Part shown: positions 33,756-42,953 of the stretch, piece by piece
Layout of the letters: each line of letters starts with the position of its first letter
Position numbering within the stretch: position 1 is the stretch's first letter
The notes under the pieces: model-generated
Databases searched by the model: none
What the model saw: the letters and a program-made list of their open reading frames with translations, nothing else
What the model was told of the DNA's origin: nothing
Made by a program: the position numbers and the translations under genes
DNA from: Eubacterium sp.
GTDB taxonomy: Bacteria; Bacillota; Clostridia; Oscillospirales; Acutalibacteraceae
Direction of reading: 5' to 3'
Assembly: GCA_017886765.1 (NCBI GenBank)
Contig: JAGHJI010000012.1
Location: 1-43,623 of the forward strand
DNA: 43,623 bases

Positions 33756-36700
33756 TTAAAATCCTTCGGTTGTTCCCATTACCGACTTTGAATATAATGT
33801 AGTCAAATTACCATCCGCATCCTTTACGATTGCATATCCGCTGTATTTAAAGTTTACAGCCGCACCGCTTGAAGGAGCTTTTACGTTGATGACAAACTGA
33901 TTGCCGCAGGTATAGGATGAAGCTTTCATACGAGCCACTCCGTCATTACCCACATTTTCTACAGTCAGGTCAGCAGCCTGATTTGATGAGAACAGGATAC
34001 CGCACTCCACAAGTGTATAGTCCTCAGGAAGAACGAAGGTACCAATCATTGAGAATTTGGAGAACTTATTGCTTTCATCATAAATCGGAACTACATTTTC
34101 CTGAACCATTACAGCAGGATTTGGATCAACATACGTATATGTTCCCATAAAGTCATCAATTTCTGCAAGAATGATATTATCATTCGCATCTACCAGTTTG
34201 AAAATTAAATCAGCATCCGGATTGCTTTCAAGCTCCGCTGTCTGATACTCGACAAACATTTCATAATCTTCACGGGTAAGTGAAACCAATCCCATCGTGT
34301 CGTCATATGAAATATTCTGGCAAGCGTAGAATGAATACTCAGTTCCTAAAGCAACAATTTTATAATACTCATAGCCATCGTCATCCATAGAAGCGATTGC
34401 CCAGCAGTAAGCGTCCGGATTTGAGTAATCAAGACGTGTATTATATTGAACAACGTCCTGTCTTGTAGCAACTCCGCCGTACCAATCATCATTTAATGAT
34501 GCAAAATAATCAATCGTATAGGTATTGGCTGTATCTGCCTCATAGTTTGCCACAATTGTTGTATCGGCTGAAACATCAATTTCTTCTCCAGCAGTATAAC
34601 CGCCTTCATAACCTGTAAATGTATAGAATGCGTAATTCGGCGCATCCGGAACCATTACTTTACCATTGGTTGTATACTGGACGTCAAATATCTTTCCGCC
34701 ATTCGTTGCGAACTTAACAACATATCCTTCTTCGTCAGAAGTTGCGTTTGCGGTTGTGAGATATGTGTTACCTTTCACAATGAAGCCTAAAGCCTTTGCG
34801 GTCAGCATATATTTAGCTTCTGTCTGTTCACCATCTCTTGACGGCGCTGAATAGCTGTAAGACCATGCAACTGACTTTTCACCATCACATTCTGTTGAAT
34901 CTATATCAGCAACATTTGCCTTAAATGCACCATCACTGCCTACAATAACCGGAGTTCCGTATTCAGCAGTACCAACAGGTGAACCGTTAAGATAAATCGT
35001 ATAAACATTTTTGTTGAGATTGTTAAGGAATTCAGCGATAGCGGCATCTACATCTTGCTGCGTTGCAAAGGTAAGACCAACAACATCTTTACCGCCAACA
35101 TTCACAACAGAAGTATAGGTGAAATCAAGTGTTGACAGATCATATACATCCTCGTCCTTGCCGGCCTTTGCCTCTTCGGCGGCAGCTTTAGCTGCATCTA
35201 TATCCACTTCCGCGGGAGTAAGGCTCTCTCTGAGCGCGTTTATCGCTTCTGTCTCTGCGTTGATAGAAGCCTGAACATCGCCCATGAGCTCATCTCTTTC
35301 CTCTTCAGGCATATCATAATATGTCATGCCCTCAATAGCAGCTTTAAGTTCTTCAAGATCAGCAACAGAATAGACTTCGTCAGTCAGAACTCCGAGAAGC
35401 TGAGCTGTTGCATTATTATATGCGGTAAAGTCAGCTTTGTTAAGTTCTGACTCATACTGAGCCGTATAAGTTCTTGCAGCTGTTACAGGTGTATCAAGAT
35501 CTACTTCAGGTGACCAGTTAATAAATGTATATGTGTAAACGCCGTCAGCAGAAACATATGTTTCCGGATAGTCGATTGCGTTAATCTCGTCAGCGTAATC
35601 TGTGAGCGTTTTGCCATATTCAACATTAATTACTGCTGAAGCATCTGACGCATCAGTATCCTTATAGTTGAATGTAACAGGCAGTGTCTTTATCTGAAGA
35701 TCCTGATATGCATTCCAGAGATTTGTATATCTGGTTCTGCAGCGAAGAAGTATCGTCGCTGAATCCATATTTGAGTAATCAAGCGGCTCTTTTGCAGCCT
35801 CGAGAGCTGTAACGAAAGTAGACCAAGAATCATCCGTATATTTCGCGGAATCAGCAACAAGAGCATCACACATCTCAATGAGATCAAAGAGATAGGAAAC
35901 GTCAATTACCACTACTGATGATACAACAGAATTGTTATTGGCAGCACTTGTAAACCATGTGTATCCAGCGAACTGTGTTGTGTTTCTCAAGTTACGTGCC
36001 GTTACAGCGCCGAAATAGGTGTTCAGTACAGTGGTAGTGGATTGCGGAACGGTGTCCGCTGAAAGCTCCTGAACATTTGTATCGGCAGGGATAGTGATAT
36101 TCATATCCGCGGAAACATCGACGGTTGCAAAGTTACTACCATCCGTTGAATGGGCAAACACACCGCCGCGGGCCGGATTTGTATCAGCACCGTCCGTGGT
36201 GCCGAGTATTCCGGTAAGATCCGTATTCATTGCCTGAATCTCATCGGTAATCTGGGTACCGTCGGAAAGAGTCAGTATACGATCGGCGTCATTATAATTG
36301 TTTCTTCCGGCGTATTTCAAATTTGAAAGTGAAAATTCCGCAGTACCATTATTGTATACAAGAGAACCCGCGTAAGTCTGCTTCTGAGCATCACTAAGTC
36401 CCCAGCCGCTCGGAAAACCGGATAAAATACTTTCGTCGGTAAGATAATGTATGCTGTTGTCATTTGTACTTCCGGCATTCAGCGTAATACTGTCAAGCAT
36501 ATTATTTTGCAGCGTTACGCCACCTATGCTGTCCCCATAATTTACGGAAAATCTGATATTCGCATCACCGTATTTGGCTGTAACACCATCATGGGTTGTT
36601 TTAAAGATCGTCGCACTGGACGGATACGAAAAATCCACACGCTGGTAACCCATGTCTTGACGTTCCATCGTCGGCAAATCCGTGTTCGCAGATTCCACCG

Positions 36701-38714
36701 CAACGGTACCGTCCGGTATCAGCGTAAAGGCATATTCAAGCGCCTCATACGCAGCAACCATATCTTCAATATGCGCCAGATAATCAGCGTATTGTGTATC
36801 ATAATCCGTCAGTTCCGTAACGGCAAGCAGATCAATATAATCAAGAGCAGCATTTACCGCCGTTTCATAGGTTGCCCAATTATAGTATACTGAAGAGTCC
36901 TCAACGGTATCCTTAAGCGCTATTGCAGAATTCATTGAATATCTGCCGTATTGAGTAATAAGAACCGTGTCCGGATCGATGCGCAAACCTCTGACAGCAT
37001 TTTCAACAGCCGTTACCTGCTCGGCTACGAGCGCGATGTTTTCCTCTGATTCATCCAGAGCGGAGGCCGCGTCCTTATATTTGTCAGCAGAACCCCATAC
37101 AGCAGCCTTTGCAGTCTCTACAACTGCTGTTACCTGCGCGTATGTCTCAGAAGTAAAGATGTTTTCATAAGCCTCAAACTCGTCAATAACAGCCTCAAGA
37201 GCAGCTGTGTCTACTTTTTCAGCATCTGTTACTAAATCAACAGCGTTCAGCGCGTCAGCAGCCGCCTGCGCGCCTTGAGTATCCGTATATCCCGATGAAG
37301 CAACAGCGGTCATAACACGCATAGCTTCTTCGTAAGCAGCGGCAAGTTCACTGTAAGAATCCTCAGTATAGCCTTCATTTACGCCATTGTTATAGGCAGC
37401 CATTTTGGTATCCATAGCCGCGCGTAACGCAGCATATTCCGCACTATTTGTGTTGGTAGTGGACGCGGTGTTCACGCCGGATACAGCCTGTCTCATAGCG
37501 GATACGCAGGCGGAAGAACCGTCGCCGCTTGTAAAATAGCTGTTCGGATCAAAGCTTGTGGCAGCGTCCATAGCCTGAATATATGCAGAAAGACCGCCCT
37601 CGCTGTAGTTTTTAAGGTCAATGGATTTCATCTTTGATCCGTTCTGCGCAATAGCATCAGTAAGCGTCTTATAATTGATTACCTTGATAGAAGAAGACGC
37701 CTGAACGGTTGAATCATCCGCGTTGTTGTCACTGCCGGTGGTGGTGTACCAATACAGCGTATACTCATCGTTGTAGTCATCAGGAACGGTATTCAGTTTC
37801 AGGGCGTTCGACATATAGAGCGGAGCGCCGGCATAATAATCATAACCCGGGGGCCAAGCGCGATAACTTCTTGTGTTGTCAGGTATCTTGCCGCTTCTCA
37901 TGCTCGTGGAGAAAGTACCCTCATAGCCGGTTGCGCGGTTGTATCCGGCGTGGGAATCAACGCCGTTGGAATCCTCGCCGCCCCACTGACCTGACCACCA
38001 GTTCCAGTTCCAGTTGGCGTTATTTCCGTTACCGCTCTGCCACTGGCCGACCAGCGCCCAGTCAGCGTCGTCATTGCCGCTGTTGTCGCTGGGATAGCAG
38101 GACCAAATGTACCTGTCCCTATCCCAAGCGCCATCTGAAGCATCTTCATTGGCAGACATCATGACGGGAAGAATAACGTCGTTCTGTCCGTCATACAGGA
38201 GCACTGCGTCCGGGGCATAATAAACATTGTGCTGAACACCGCCGGTAGGACCGCCGGTAGTAACGGCAACCGCCTGGGAAGCGTACAGAACATTATTATA
38301 GCCTGTTCCGGCAAACTCACGCATGTCATCAGCAGTGGAGTTTGAGAATGTAGGAACAGCTGTTCCCGTATAGCCGGTAAAATTCGTCATCTGATCAGAC
38401 GCAGTATTGAGCGCGTCGACCGCGTCGTGAAGAGCGGAAACATCAGCGGCGCCGCCGTAATAATAAGCGTCAATCGCTTCCTGAACATCCACATACGCAT
38501 TGTATGCCGGCTCTACATTGCCATAAGACGCGCCTTCCGTCGCCAGCTTTTCGGCAAAAGCCTGCATGGCTTCCTGCGCCGCAAGCACTTCCGGATCGGC
38601 GACGGCGTCCGTTTCAGCCGCAAATGCACTAAATGACATAAGCGGAACGGAAGTAACAACCATCAGAGCCGCAAGCAGCACAGACAAAATTCTTTTTGAA
38701 AGTTTTGTTCTCAT
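33756..38714 (-). CDS. Giant secreted multidomain surface protein, function unknown
   Basis: 1652 residues. A clear Sec signal peptide (1-32) ends 'SFSAFA'. Regions: a short helical part to about 80; a beta-like domain with a Trp/Asn-rich low-complexity patch (about 228-245); FIVAR-like three-helix repeats (about 428-590); a beta domain (about 690-920); more helices (about 930-1000 and 1087-1190); two stretches like Listeria-Bacteroides/InlB beta repeats (about 1010-1086 and 1326-1391, 'YTFINWSPEV', 'FTGYEGGYTAGEEI'); and a final compact domain (about 1553-1652, 'TFVLPEDYTLVECGILFS'). No LPxTG, dockerin or S-layer motif is seen, so attachment is unclear. AGGAGG precedes ATG 38714. An adhesin or scaffold role is inference. 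Confidence 0.85.
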   Translation of the reverse strand: MRTKLSKRILSVLLAALMVVTSVPLMSFSAFAAETDAVADPEVLAAQEAMQAFAEKLATEGASYGNVEPAYNAYVDVQEAIDAYYYGGAADVSALHDAVDALNTASDQMTNFTGYTGTAVPTFSNSTADDMREFAGTGYNNVLYASQAVAVTTGGPTGGVQHNVYYAPDAVLLYDGQNDVILPVMMSANEDASDGAWDRDRYIWSCYPSDNSGNDDADWALVGQWQSGNGNNANWNWNWWSGQWGGEDSNGVDSHAGYNRATGYEGTFSTSMRSGKIPDNTRSYRAWPPGYDYYAGAPLYMSNALKLNTVPDDYNDEYTLYWYTTTGSDNNADDSTVQASSSIKVINYKTLTDAIAQNGSKMKSIDLKNYSEGGLSAYIQAMDAATSFDPNSYFTSGDGSSACVSAMRQAVSGVNTASTTNTNSAEYAALRAAMDTKMAAYNNGVNEGYTEDSYSELAAAYEEAMRVMTAVASSGYTDTQGAQAAADALNAVDLVTDAEKVDTAALEAVIDEFEAYENIFTSETYAQVTAVVETAKAAVWGSADKYKDAASALDESEENIALVAEQVTAVENAVRGLRIDPDTVLITQYGRYSMNSAIALKDTVEDSSVYYNWATYETAVNAALDYIDLLAVTELTDYDTQYADYLAHIEDMVAAYEALEYAFTLIPDGTVAVESANTDLPTMERQDMGYQRVDFSYPSSATIFKTTHDGVTAKYGDANIRFSVNYGDSIGGVTLQNNMLDSITLNAGSTNDNSIHYLTDESILSGFPSGWGLSDAQKQTYAGSLVYNNGTAEFSLSNLKYAGRNNYNDADRILTLSDGTQITDEIQAMNTDLTGILGTTDGADTNPARGGVFAHSTDGSNFATVDVSADMNITIPADTNVQELSADTVPQSTTTVLNTYFGAVTARNLRNTTQFAGYTWFTSAANNNSVVSSVVVIDVSYLFDLIEMCDALVADSAKYTDDSWSTFVTALEAAKEPLDYSNMDSATILLRCRTRYTNLWNAYQDLQIKTLPVTFNYKDTDASDASAVINVEYGKTLTDYADEINAIDYPETYVSADGVYTYTFINWSPEVDLDTPVTAARTYTAQYESELNKADFTAYNNATAQLLGVLTDEVYSVADLEELKAAIEGMTYYDMPEEERDELMGDVQASINAETEAINALRESLTPAEVDIDAAKAAAEEAKAGKDEDVYDLSTLDFTYTSVVNVGGKDVVGLTFATQQDVDAAIAEFLNNLNKNVYTIYLNGSPVGTAEYGTPVIVGSDGAFKANVADIDSTECDGEKSVAWSYSYSAPSRDGEQTEAKYMLTAKALGFIVKGNTYLTTANATSDEEGYVVKFATNGGKIFDVQYTTNGKVMVPDAPNYAFYTFTGYEGGYTAGEEIDVSADTTIVANYEADTANTYTIDYFASLNDDWYGGVATRQDVVQYNTRLDYSNPDAYCWAIASMDDDGYEYYKIVALGTEYSFYACQNISYDDTMGLVSLTREDYEMFVEYQTAELESNPDADLIFKLVDANDNIILAEIDDFMGTYTYVDPNPAVMVQENVVPIYDESNKFSKFSMIGTFVLPEDYTLVECGILFSSNQAADLTVENVGNDGVARMKASSYTCGNQFVINVKAPSSGAAVNFKYSGYAIVKDADGNLTTLYSKSVMGTTEGF

Positions 38715-38870
38715 AATGATTTCCTCCTAAACAATTTACCCCTAAATTGCAGATGAAAGCCGCCGGTGCCTCTGTTTCTGACCCAACTTCAGCATCTGGT
38801 TCCATCTGAGATTAAGAAGCATTTCAGTGTGCAACAGGGTATAAAATCCCCTATTTCACCTTTATATACA
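38715..38870 (-). promoter_or_regulatory. Long leader of the giant-protein mRNA, possibly structured
   Basis: About 150 bases lie between the promoter (38876-38904) and the ATG at 38714. In the RNA, CAGATGGAA (38808-38800) can pair with TTTCATCTG (38758-38750), nine pairs including one G-U, enclosing about 40 bases. A smaller AGGG/CCCT hairpin lies upstream. I could not match it to a known riboswitch class such as c-di-GMP I or II. Confidence 0.35.
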
Positions 38871-38875
38871 ATAAA

Positions 38876-38904
38876 ATAATACCACAACAAAAAGCGCTTG
38901 TCAA
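38876..38904 (-). promoter_or_regulatory. Consensus sigma-A promoter for the giant secreted protein
   Basis: -35 TTGACA (38899-38904), 17-base spacer, -10 TATTAT (38876-38881). This is the best match to consensus in the window, so strong expression is likely. The spacer holds an AAGCGCTT palindrome. The rest of the gap up to argG (38905-39060) is AT rich with nothing else recognisable. Confidence 0.75.
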
Positions 38905-39060
38905 CAGATTTTGCCAAATAAAAAGCCTAATATTTTTACAAAATGTTTACAATTCTATTTATGGACAATATATGGCAAAAAAGGCGTTTTTCTATGTGTA
39001 TAATCCATATATTTTTTCATTATTTGACTGTTAAAATATTTATCTCTTACAAGTAAAAAA

Positions 39061-39158
39061 ATTGAATTATTTTTCCATTTTTAGAAATAATTGAATTATT
39101 TTGTAAAAATATACAATAATTTATGATAATTATTCCATATTTTGAATAATTATACAAA
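39061..39158 (+). promoter_or_regulatory. Probable ArgR/AhrC operator sites upstream of argG
   Basis: The site at 39141-39158 (TTTGAATAATTATACAAA) matches 17 of 18 positions of the ARG-box consensus (WNTGAATWWWWATTCANW, from memory). Weaker matches lie at 39061-39078 (16/18) and 39090-39107 (15/18). Repeated TTGAATTATT cores in this AT-rich region suggest cooperative binding. The strongest site is 14 bases upstream of the argG -35. Confidence 0.55.
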
Positions 39159-39172
39159 CTTGACAAAAGGGG

Positions 39173-39201
39173 TTGAAAATGGAAACGACTGCTATTATAA
39201 T
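39173..39201 (+). promoter_or_regulatory. Sigma-A-like promoter for argGH
   Basis: -35 TTGAAA (39173-39178), 17-base spacer, -10 TATAAT (39196-39201), followed by AAGGAGAT before the ATG at 39246. Confidence 0.65.
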
Positions 39202-39245
39202 GGAAAAGAAAATATAAATCATCACTATTTTAAGGAGATAATATT

Positions 39246-40481
39246 ATGTCTAAAAAAGATATAAAAAAGGTCGTGCTTGCCTATTCAGGCGGACTTGACA
39301 CATCCATCATCATTCCGTGGCTTAAGGAAAATTATAACAACTGCGAAGTAATCGCCGTATCAGGCGACGTGGGACAGGGCACCGAACTTGACGGGCTCGA
39401 GGAAAAGGCCCTGAAAACAGGCGCTTCAAAGCTTTACATTCTTGACTTAAAGGACGAATACGTTGAGGATTATATTATGCCGTGTCTCAAGGCAGGCGCG
39501 GATTATGAAACCTATCTTCTGGGTACATCCCACGCCCGCCCCTGCATAGCGAAAGCGCTTGCCGAGGTAGCAATTAAGGAGGGCGCCGACGCGATCTGCC
39601 ATGGTTGTACCGGTAAAGGCAACGACCAGGTAAGATTTGAGCTGACGCTTAAAGCCTTCGCTCCGCAGATGGAAATTATCGCGCCGTGGAGAGAGTGGGA
39701 TATCAAATCCCGCGAGGAGGAGATCGACTATGCCGAAGCACACGATATTCCCCTCAAAATAAACCGCGAAACCAATTATTCCAAGGATAAGAACGTATGG
39801 CACCTTTCCCACGAGGGGCTGGATCTGGAGGACCCGGCAAACGAGCCGATGTATGCAAAGGAAGGCTTCCTTGAACTGGGAGTTGCTCCCGAGCAGGCTC
39901 CGGACAAGCCGGAATATGTGACCATACATTTTGAAAAGGGCGTTCCCACCGCTGTCAACGGAGAGGAGATGAAAGCCCTCGCAATCGTGGAAAAACTCAA
40001 TGAGATCGGCGGCGCCAACGGTATCGGCCTGCTTGATATTGTCGAAAACCGTCTTGTAGGTATGAAGAGCCGCGGCGTTTATGAAACCCCGGGCGGCACA
40101 ATTCTTTACAAAGCCCATGAGCTTCTTGAAATGATCACCCTTGACCGCGAGACTTCCCACTATAAAAAGCTGGTGGCGCAGAAATTCGGAGAGCTGGTAT
40201 ATAACGGTTTATGGTTTACCCCTCTGCGTGAAGCGCTTTCTGCCTTTGTGGACAAGACGCAGGAAACAGTCACCGGTGATGTCAAGCTCAAGCTTTACAA
40301 AGGCAACATAATAAATGCCGGAATCACTTCCCCCTACAGTCTTTACGATGAAAACATCGCCTCCTTCGGCGAGGACGGCGGAGCCTATAATCAGGCGGAT
40401 TCGGCAGGATTTATCAATCTTTTCGGTCTGTCCATCAAGGTAAAGGCTCTCCTTGACGCGCAAAGAGATAACAAAGAGTAA
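39246..40481 (+). CDS. argG: Argininosuccinate synthase
   Basis: Joins citrulline and aspartate using ATP in arginine synthesis. It has 411 residues. The PP-loop 'AYSGGLDTS' is at residues 12-20. '[14 protein letters not shown]' and '[13 protein letters not shown]' are family blocks. ATG 39246 has AAGGAGAT upstream. It is followed at 92 bases by argH, with a hairpin between them. Regulation by arginine through ArgR is likely from the upstream boxes. Confidence 0.98.
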   Translation: MSKKDIKKVVLAYSGGLDTSIIIPWLKENYNNCEVIAVSGDVGQGTELDGLEEKALKTGASKLYILDLKDEYVEDYIMPCLKAGADYETYLLGTSHARPCIAKALAEVAIKEGADAICHGCTGKGNDQVRFELTLKAFAPQMEIIAPWREWDIKSREEEIDYAEAHDIPLKINRETNYSKDKNVWHLSHEGLDLEDPANEPMYAKEGFLELGVAPEQAPDKPEYVTIHFEKGVPTAVNGEEMKALAIVEKLNEIGGANGIGLLDIVENRLVGMKSRGVYETPGGTILYKAHELLEMITLDRETSHYKKLVAQKFGELVYNGLWFTPLREALSAFVDKTQETVTGDVKLKLYKGNIINAGITSPYSLYDENIASFGEDGGAYNQADSAGFINLFGLSIKVKALLDAQRDNKE

Positions 40482-40502
40482 CGATATCACTTCTGAAAGT
40501 AC

Positions 40503-40525
40503 GGGAGGGCTTTCACAGCCCTTCC
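40503..40525 (+). terminator. Hairpin between argG and argH
   Basis: GGGAGGGCT (40503-40511) pairs with AGCCCTTCC (40517-40525), nine pairs with one G-T, followed by a moderately T-rich tail. It may reduce read-through so that argH is made at a lower level than argG. Confidence 0.4.
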
Positions 40526-40572
40526 GTTCCGTTTATTTAAGTGGATACAACAACAAACGAAAGGCAGAAAAT

Positions 40573-41952
40573 ATGGCGCAGTTATGGAAAGGCAGGTTCA
40601 AAAAGGAGCTTGCCAAGGAAACAAACGATTTCAACTCCTCTATAAAATTTGACAGCAGAATGTATGAGGAGGATATAAAAGGCAGTATCGCCCACGCCAC
40701 TATGCTGGGGGCCACAGGCATTATTGAAAAGAGCGAGAGTGAAAAAATCGTTCAGGGCCTCAGCGAAATATACAATGATATTAAGAGCGGAAAACTTGCC
40801 GTTGATATGGAAGCGGAGGATATTCACACCTTTATTGAGGGAGAACTGACGGAAAGACTGGGTCAGACCGGAAAAAGACTGCACACCGCAAGATCAAGAA
40901 ACGACCAGGTAGCTCTGGATATCAGAATGGTACTGAAAAAAGAAACTGACGAAATCAGCAATAAGCTGGGGGAACTTATCCGTGTCCTGTGCGACAAAGC
41001 GGAGGAAAACAAAGATACGATCATGCCCGGATATACCCACCTTCAGAGAGCGCAGCCCATCACCTTCGGTCATCATCTTATGGCTTACTGCGCGATGCTG
41101 TGCAGGGATCTGGACCGGCTCAGAGATATAAAAAGAAGAATGAACATACTGCCGCTGGGCAGCGGAGCGCTGGCAGGCACAACCTATCCGATTGACAGAA
41201 ATATGGTGGCGGATATGCTGGGATTTGACGATATTTCAGCCAACAGTCTTGACGGCGTTTCGGACAGGGATTTCTGCATAGAGCTTGCGTGTGCGCTGTC
41301 CATTATAATGGTGCATCTTTCACGCTTTAGTGAGGAGATCATTATGTGGTGCTCCTGGGAATTCAAGTTTATTGAGCTTGACGACGCTTTCTCAACAGGC
41401 TCAAGCATTATGCCGCAGAAAAAAAATCCCGATATCGCGGAGCTTGTACGCGGCAAAAGCGGCAGGGTCTTCGGCGATCTGACAACGCTTTTAACGGTTA
41501 TGAAAGGAATTCCCCTTGCGTATAACAAGGATATGCAGGAGGATAAGGAAGCGATATTTGACGCGGTGGACACGGTAAAAATGTGTCTGAACGCCTTTAC
41601 GCCGATGATCGGCACAATGACCGTACTAAAAGACAATATGAGAAACGCGGCGGCAAAGGGCTTTATAAACGCCACCGACTGCGCCGACTATCTTGTAGGC
41701 AAGGGCCTGCCTTTCCGTGACGCATACAAAGCAACCGGTGAGCTTGTCGCCCTGTGCATTGACAGAGGCTTAACCCTTGAAACCCTGCCGATTGAGGATT
41801 ATAGATCCGTATGCGATTTATTTGACGAAGGTGTCTATACAGCGATCAATCTGGAAAAGTGCGTCAATGACAGACTGTCTGCGGGCGGACCAAGCTCAAA
41901 AAGCGTCGAAGAACAGATAAGAAAGGCAAGAGAAGCACTCTCGGTGCTTTAA
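40573..41952 (+). CDS. argH: Argininosuccinate lyase
   Basis: Splits argininosuccinate into arginine and fumarate. It has 459 residues. The fumarase-superfamily signature 'GSSIMPQKKNPD' starts at residue 276 and carries the catalytic Ser loop. 'TARSRNDQVALDIR' and 'YTHLQRAQPITFGHH' are the other two conserved blocks. I chose ATG 40573, since AAAGGC is close upstream and the protein then begins 'MAQLWKGRF' as in homologues. The in-frame reading from 40453 overlaps argG and runs through the intergenic hairpin. Confidence 0.97.
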   Translation: MAQLWKGRFKKELAKETNDFNSSIKFDSRMYEEDIKGSIAHATMLGATGIIEKSESEKIVQGLSEIYNDIKSGKLAVDMEAEDIHTFIEGELTERLGQTGKRLHTARSRNDQVALDIRMVLKKETDEISNKLGELIRVLCDKAEENKDTIMPGYTHLQRAQPITFGHHLMAYCAMLCRDLDRLRDIKRRMNILPLGSGALAGTTYPIDRNMVADMLGFDDISANSLDGVSDRDFCIELACALSIIMVHLSRFSEEIIMWCSWEFKFIELDDAFSTGSSIMPQKKNPDIAELVRGKSGRVFGDLTTLLTVMKGIPLAYNKDMQEDKEAIFDAVDTVKMCLNAFTPMIGTMTVLKDNMRNAAAKGFINATDCADYLVGKGLPFRDAYKATGELVALCIDRGLTLETLPIEDYRSVCDLFDEGVYTAINLEKCVNDRLSAGGPSSKSVEEQIRKAREALSVL

Positions 41953-41988
41953 CTTATCAGACAAACGGAATAAAAACAGGCGTATATC

Positions 41989-42017
41989 TTGACTGCCGAC
42001 GCCAAAAATAGTATAAT
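41989..42017 (+). promoter_or_regulatory. Sigma-A-like promoter for the DegV gene
   Basis: -35 TTGACT (41989-41994), 17-base spacer, -10 TATAAT (42012-42017), about 44 bases before the ATG at 42062. No terminator is seen after argH. Confidence 0.7.
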
Positions 42018-42061
42018 GTTTTACGTGTAATATTTTAATAATCCGAAAGGTAAGAGCCATT

Positions 42062-42919
42062 ATGAGTTACAAAATCGTTGTTGACAGTTGCTGCGACCTA
42101 ACAGCTGAAATGAAAGAATGGAACGACTTTGAAATTGTCCCTCTTTTGCTTGAAATCGGTGATTACAGAATTTACGATGACGAAAAATTTGACCAGGATG
42201 ATTTCATTGCGCGTATGAAAGCCAACAACGGTATGGCAAAATCAGCCTGTCCCGCGCCGGACGCTTTCAAAAAAGCGTATGAGGGAGATTACGACGAAGT
42301 TTATGTGCTGACTATTACGGATAAGCTCAGCGGCACATACAACAGCGCCGTACAGGGAAAAAGCCTTTATGAGGAGGAGCATAACGACGGGAAGAAAATA
42401 CACATTTTCAATTCCCTTGCGACTTCAGGGCTTGAAACCATTGTGGCACAGGAACTGAAAAAAATTTGCGACGAGGGCAAAAACTTTGATGAGATTGTAG
42501 GCTATATTGAAGATTATATTTCAAATCATACTGGACTGTTCTTCTGCCTTGAGAGCCTGGACGCTTTAAAATCCAACGGCAGACTGTTTGCCCTGGCGGC
42601 AAAGGTGCTGGAAAAAATACGCGTCAAGCTGATCTGCAGGAGAAACGAGGAAGGCAATATTTCCCTTGCCGGTCAGGATTTCACCACCAACAGAGCCCTG
42701 ATCAAAATGGCTCAAATTCTTGCCGAAAATGTTGACGGCAAGGATTTGAGCAACGCAAAGCTTTATGTATCCCATGTATGCTGTGAGGACAGGGCGAAAT
42801 TTGTTTTGGATAAAATTACGGAAAAGGCAAAATTCAAAAACGCGCAGATATTAAAAGCCTCCGGACTCAATTCGCTTTACGCGTCCGACGGAGGAATCAT
42901 TGTTTCCTACAGTTTTTAA
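42062..42919 (+). CDS. DegV-family fatty-acid-binding protein
   Basis: DegV/FakB-type proteins bind a single fatty acid. In Firmicutes some present it to the kinase FakA for phosphorylation. It has 285 residues. The N-terminal 'KIVVDSCCDLTAEM', the middle 'TITDKLSGTYNSA' and the C-terminal 'SHVCCEDRA' follow the family plan. The ribosome site is AAAGGTAAG. It is followed at 34 bases by the aminotransferase gene, with no terminator seen, so both may share the promoter at 41989. No fakA gene is in the window, so a role in fatty-acid uptake is only inferred. Confidence 0.9.
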   Translation: MSYKIVVDSCCDLTAEMKEWNDFEIVPLLLEIGDYRIYDDEKFDQDDFIARMKANNGMAKSACPAPDAFKKAYEGDYDEVYVLTITDKLSGTYNSAVQGKSLYEEEHNDGKKIHIFNSLATSGLETIVAQELKKICDEGKNFDEIVGYIEDYISNHTGLFFCLESLDALKSNGRLFALAAKVLEKIRVKLICRRNEEGNISLAGQDFTTNRALIKMAQILAENVDGKDLSNAKLYVSHVCCEDRAKFVLDKITEKAKFKNAQILKASGLNSLYASDGGIIVSYSF

Positions 42920-42953
42920 TCAGCAAATTCATTATAAAAGAGGTAATATAAAA

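Noticed and set aside
38890-38904. Catabolite-repression (cre) site in the giant-gene promoter
   Set aside because: AAGCGCTT matches the cre core, but both flanks disagree with the consensus at about five positions. It was not strong enough to report as a site.
39447-40160. 237-codon minus-strand ORF opposite argG
   Set aside because: It is fully inside argG and resembles no family. argG is unambiguous.
40453-40572. Longer N terminus for argH
   Set aside because: The extra 40 codons overlap argG and cross a hairpin. Homologues start at the 'MAQLWKGRF' type N terminus, and a ribosome site lies before 40573.
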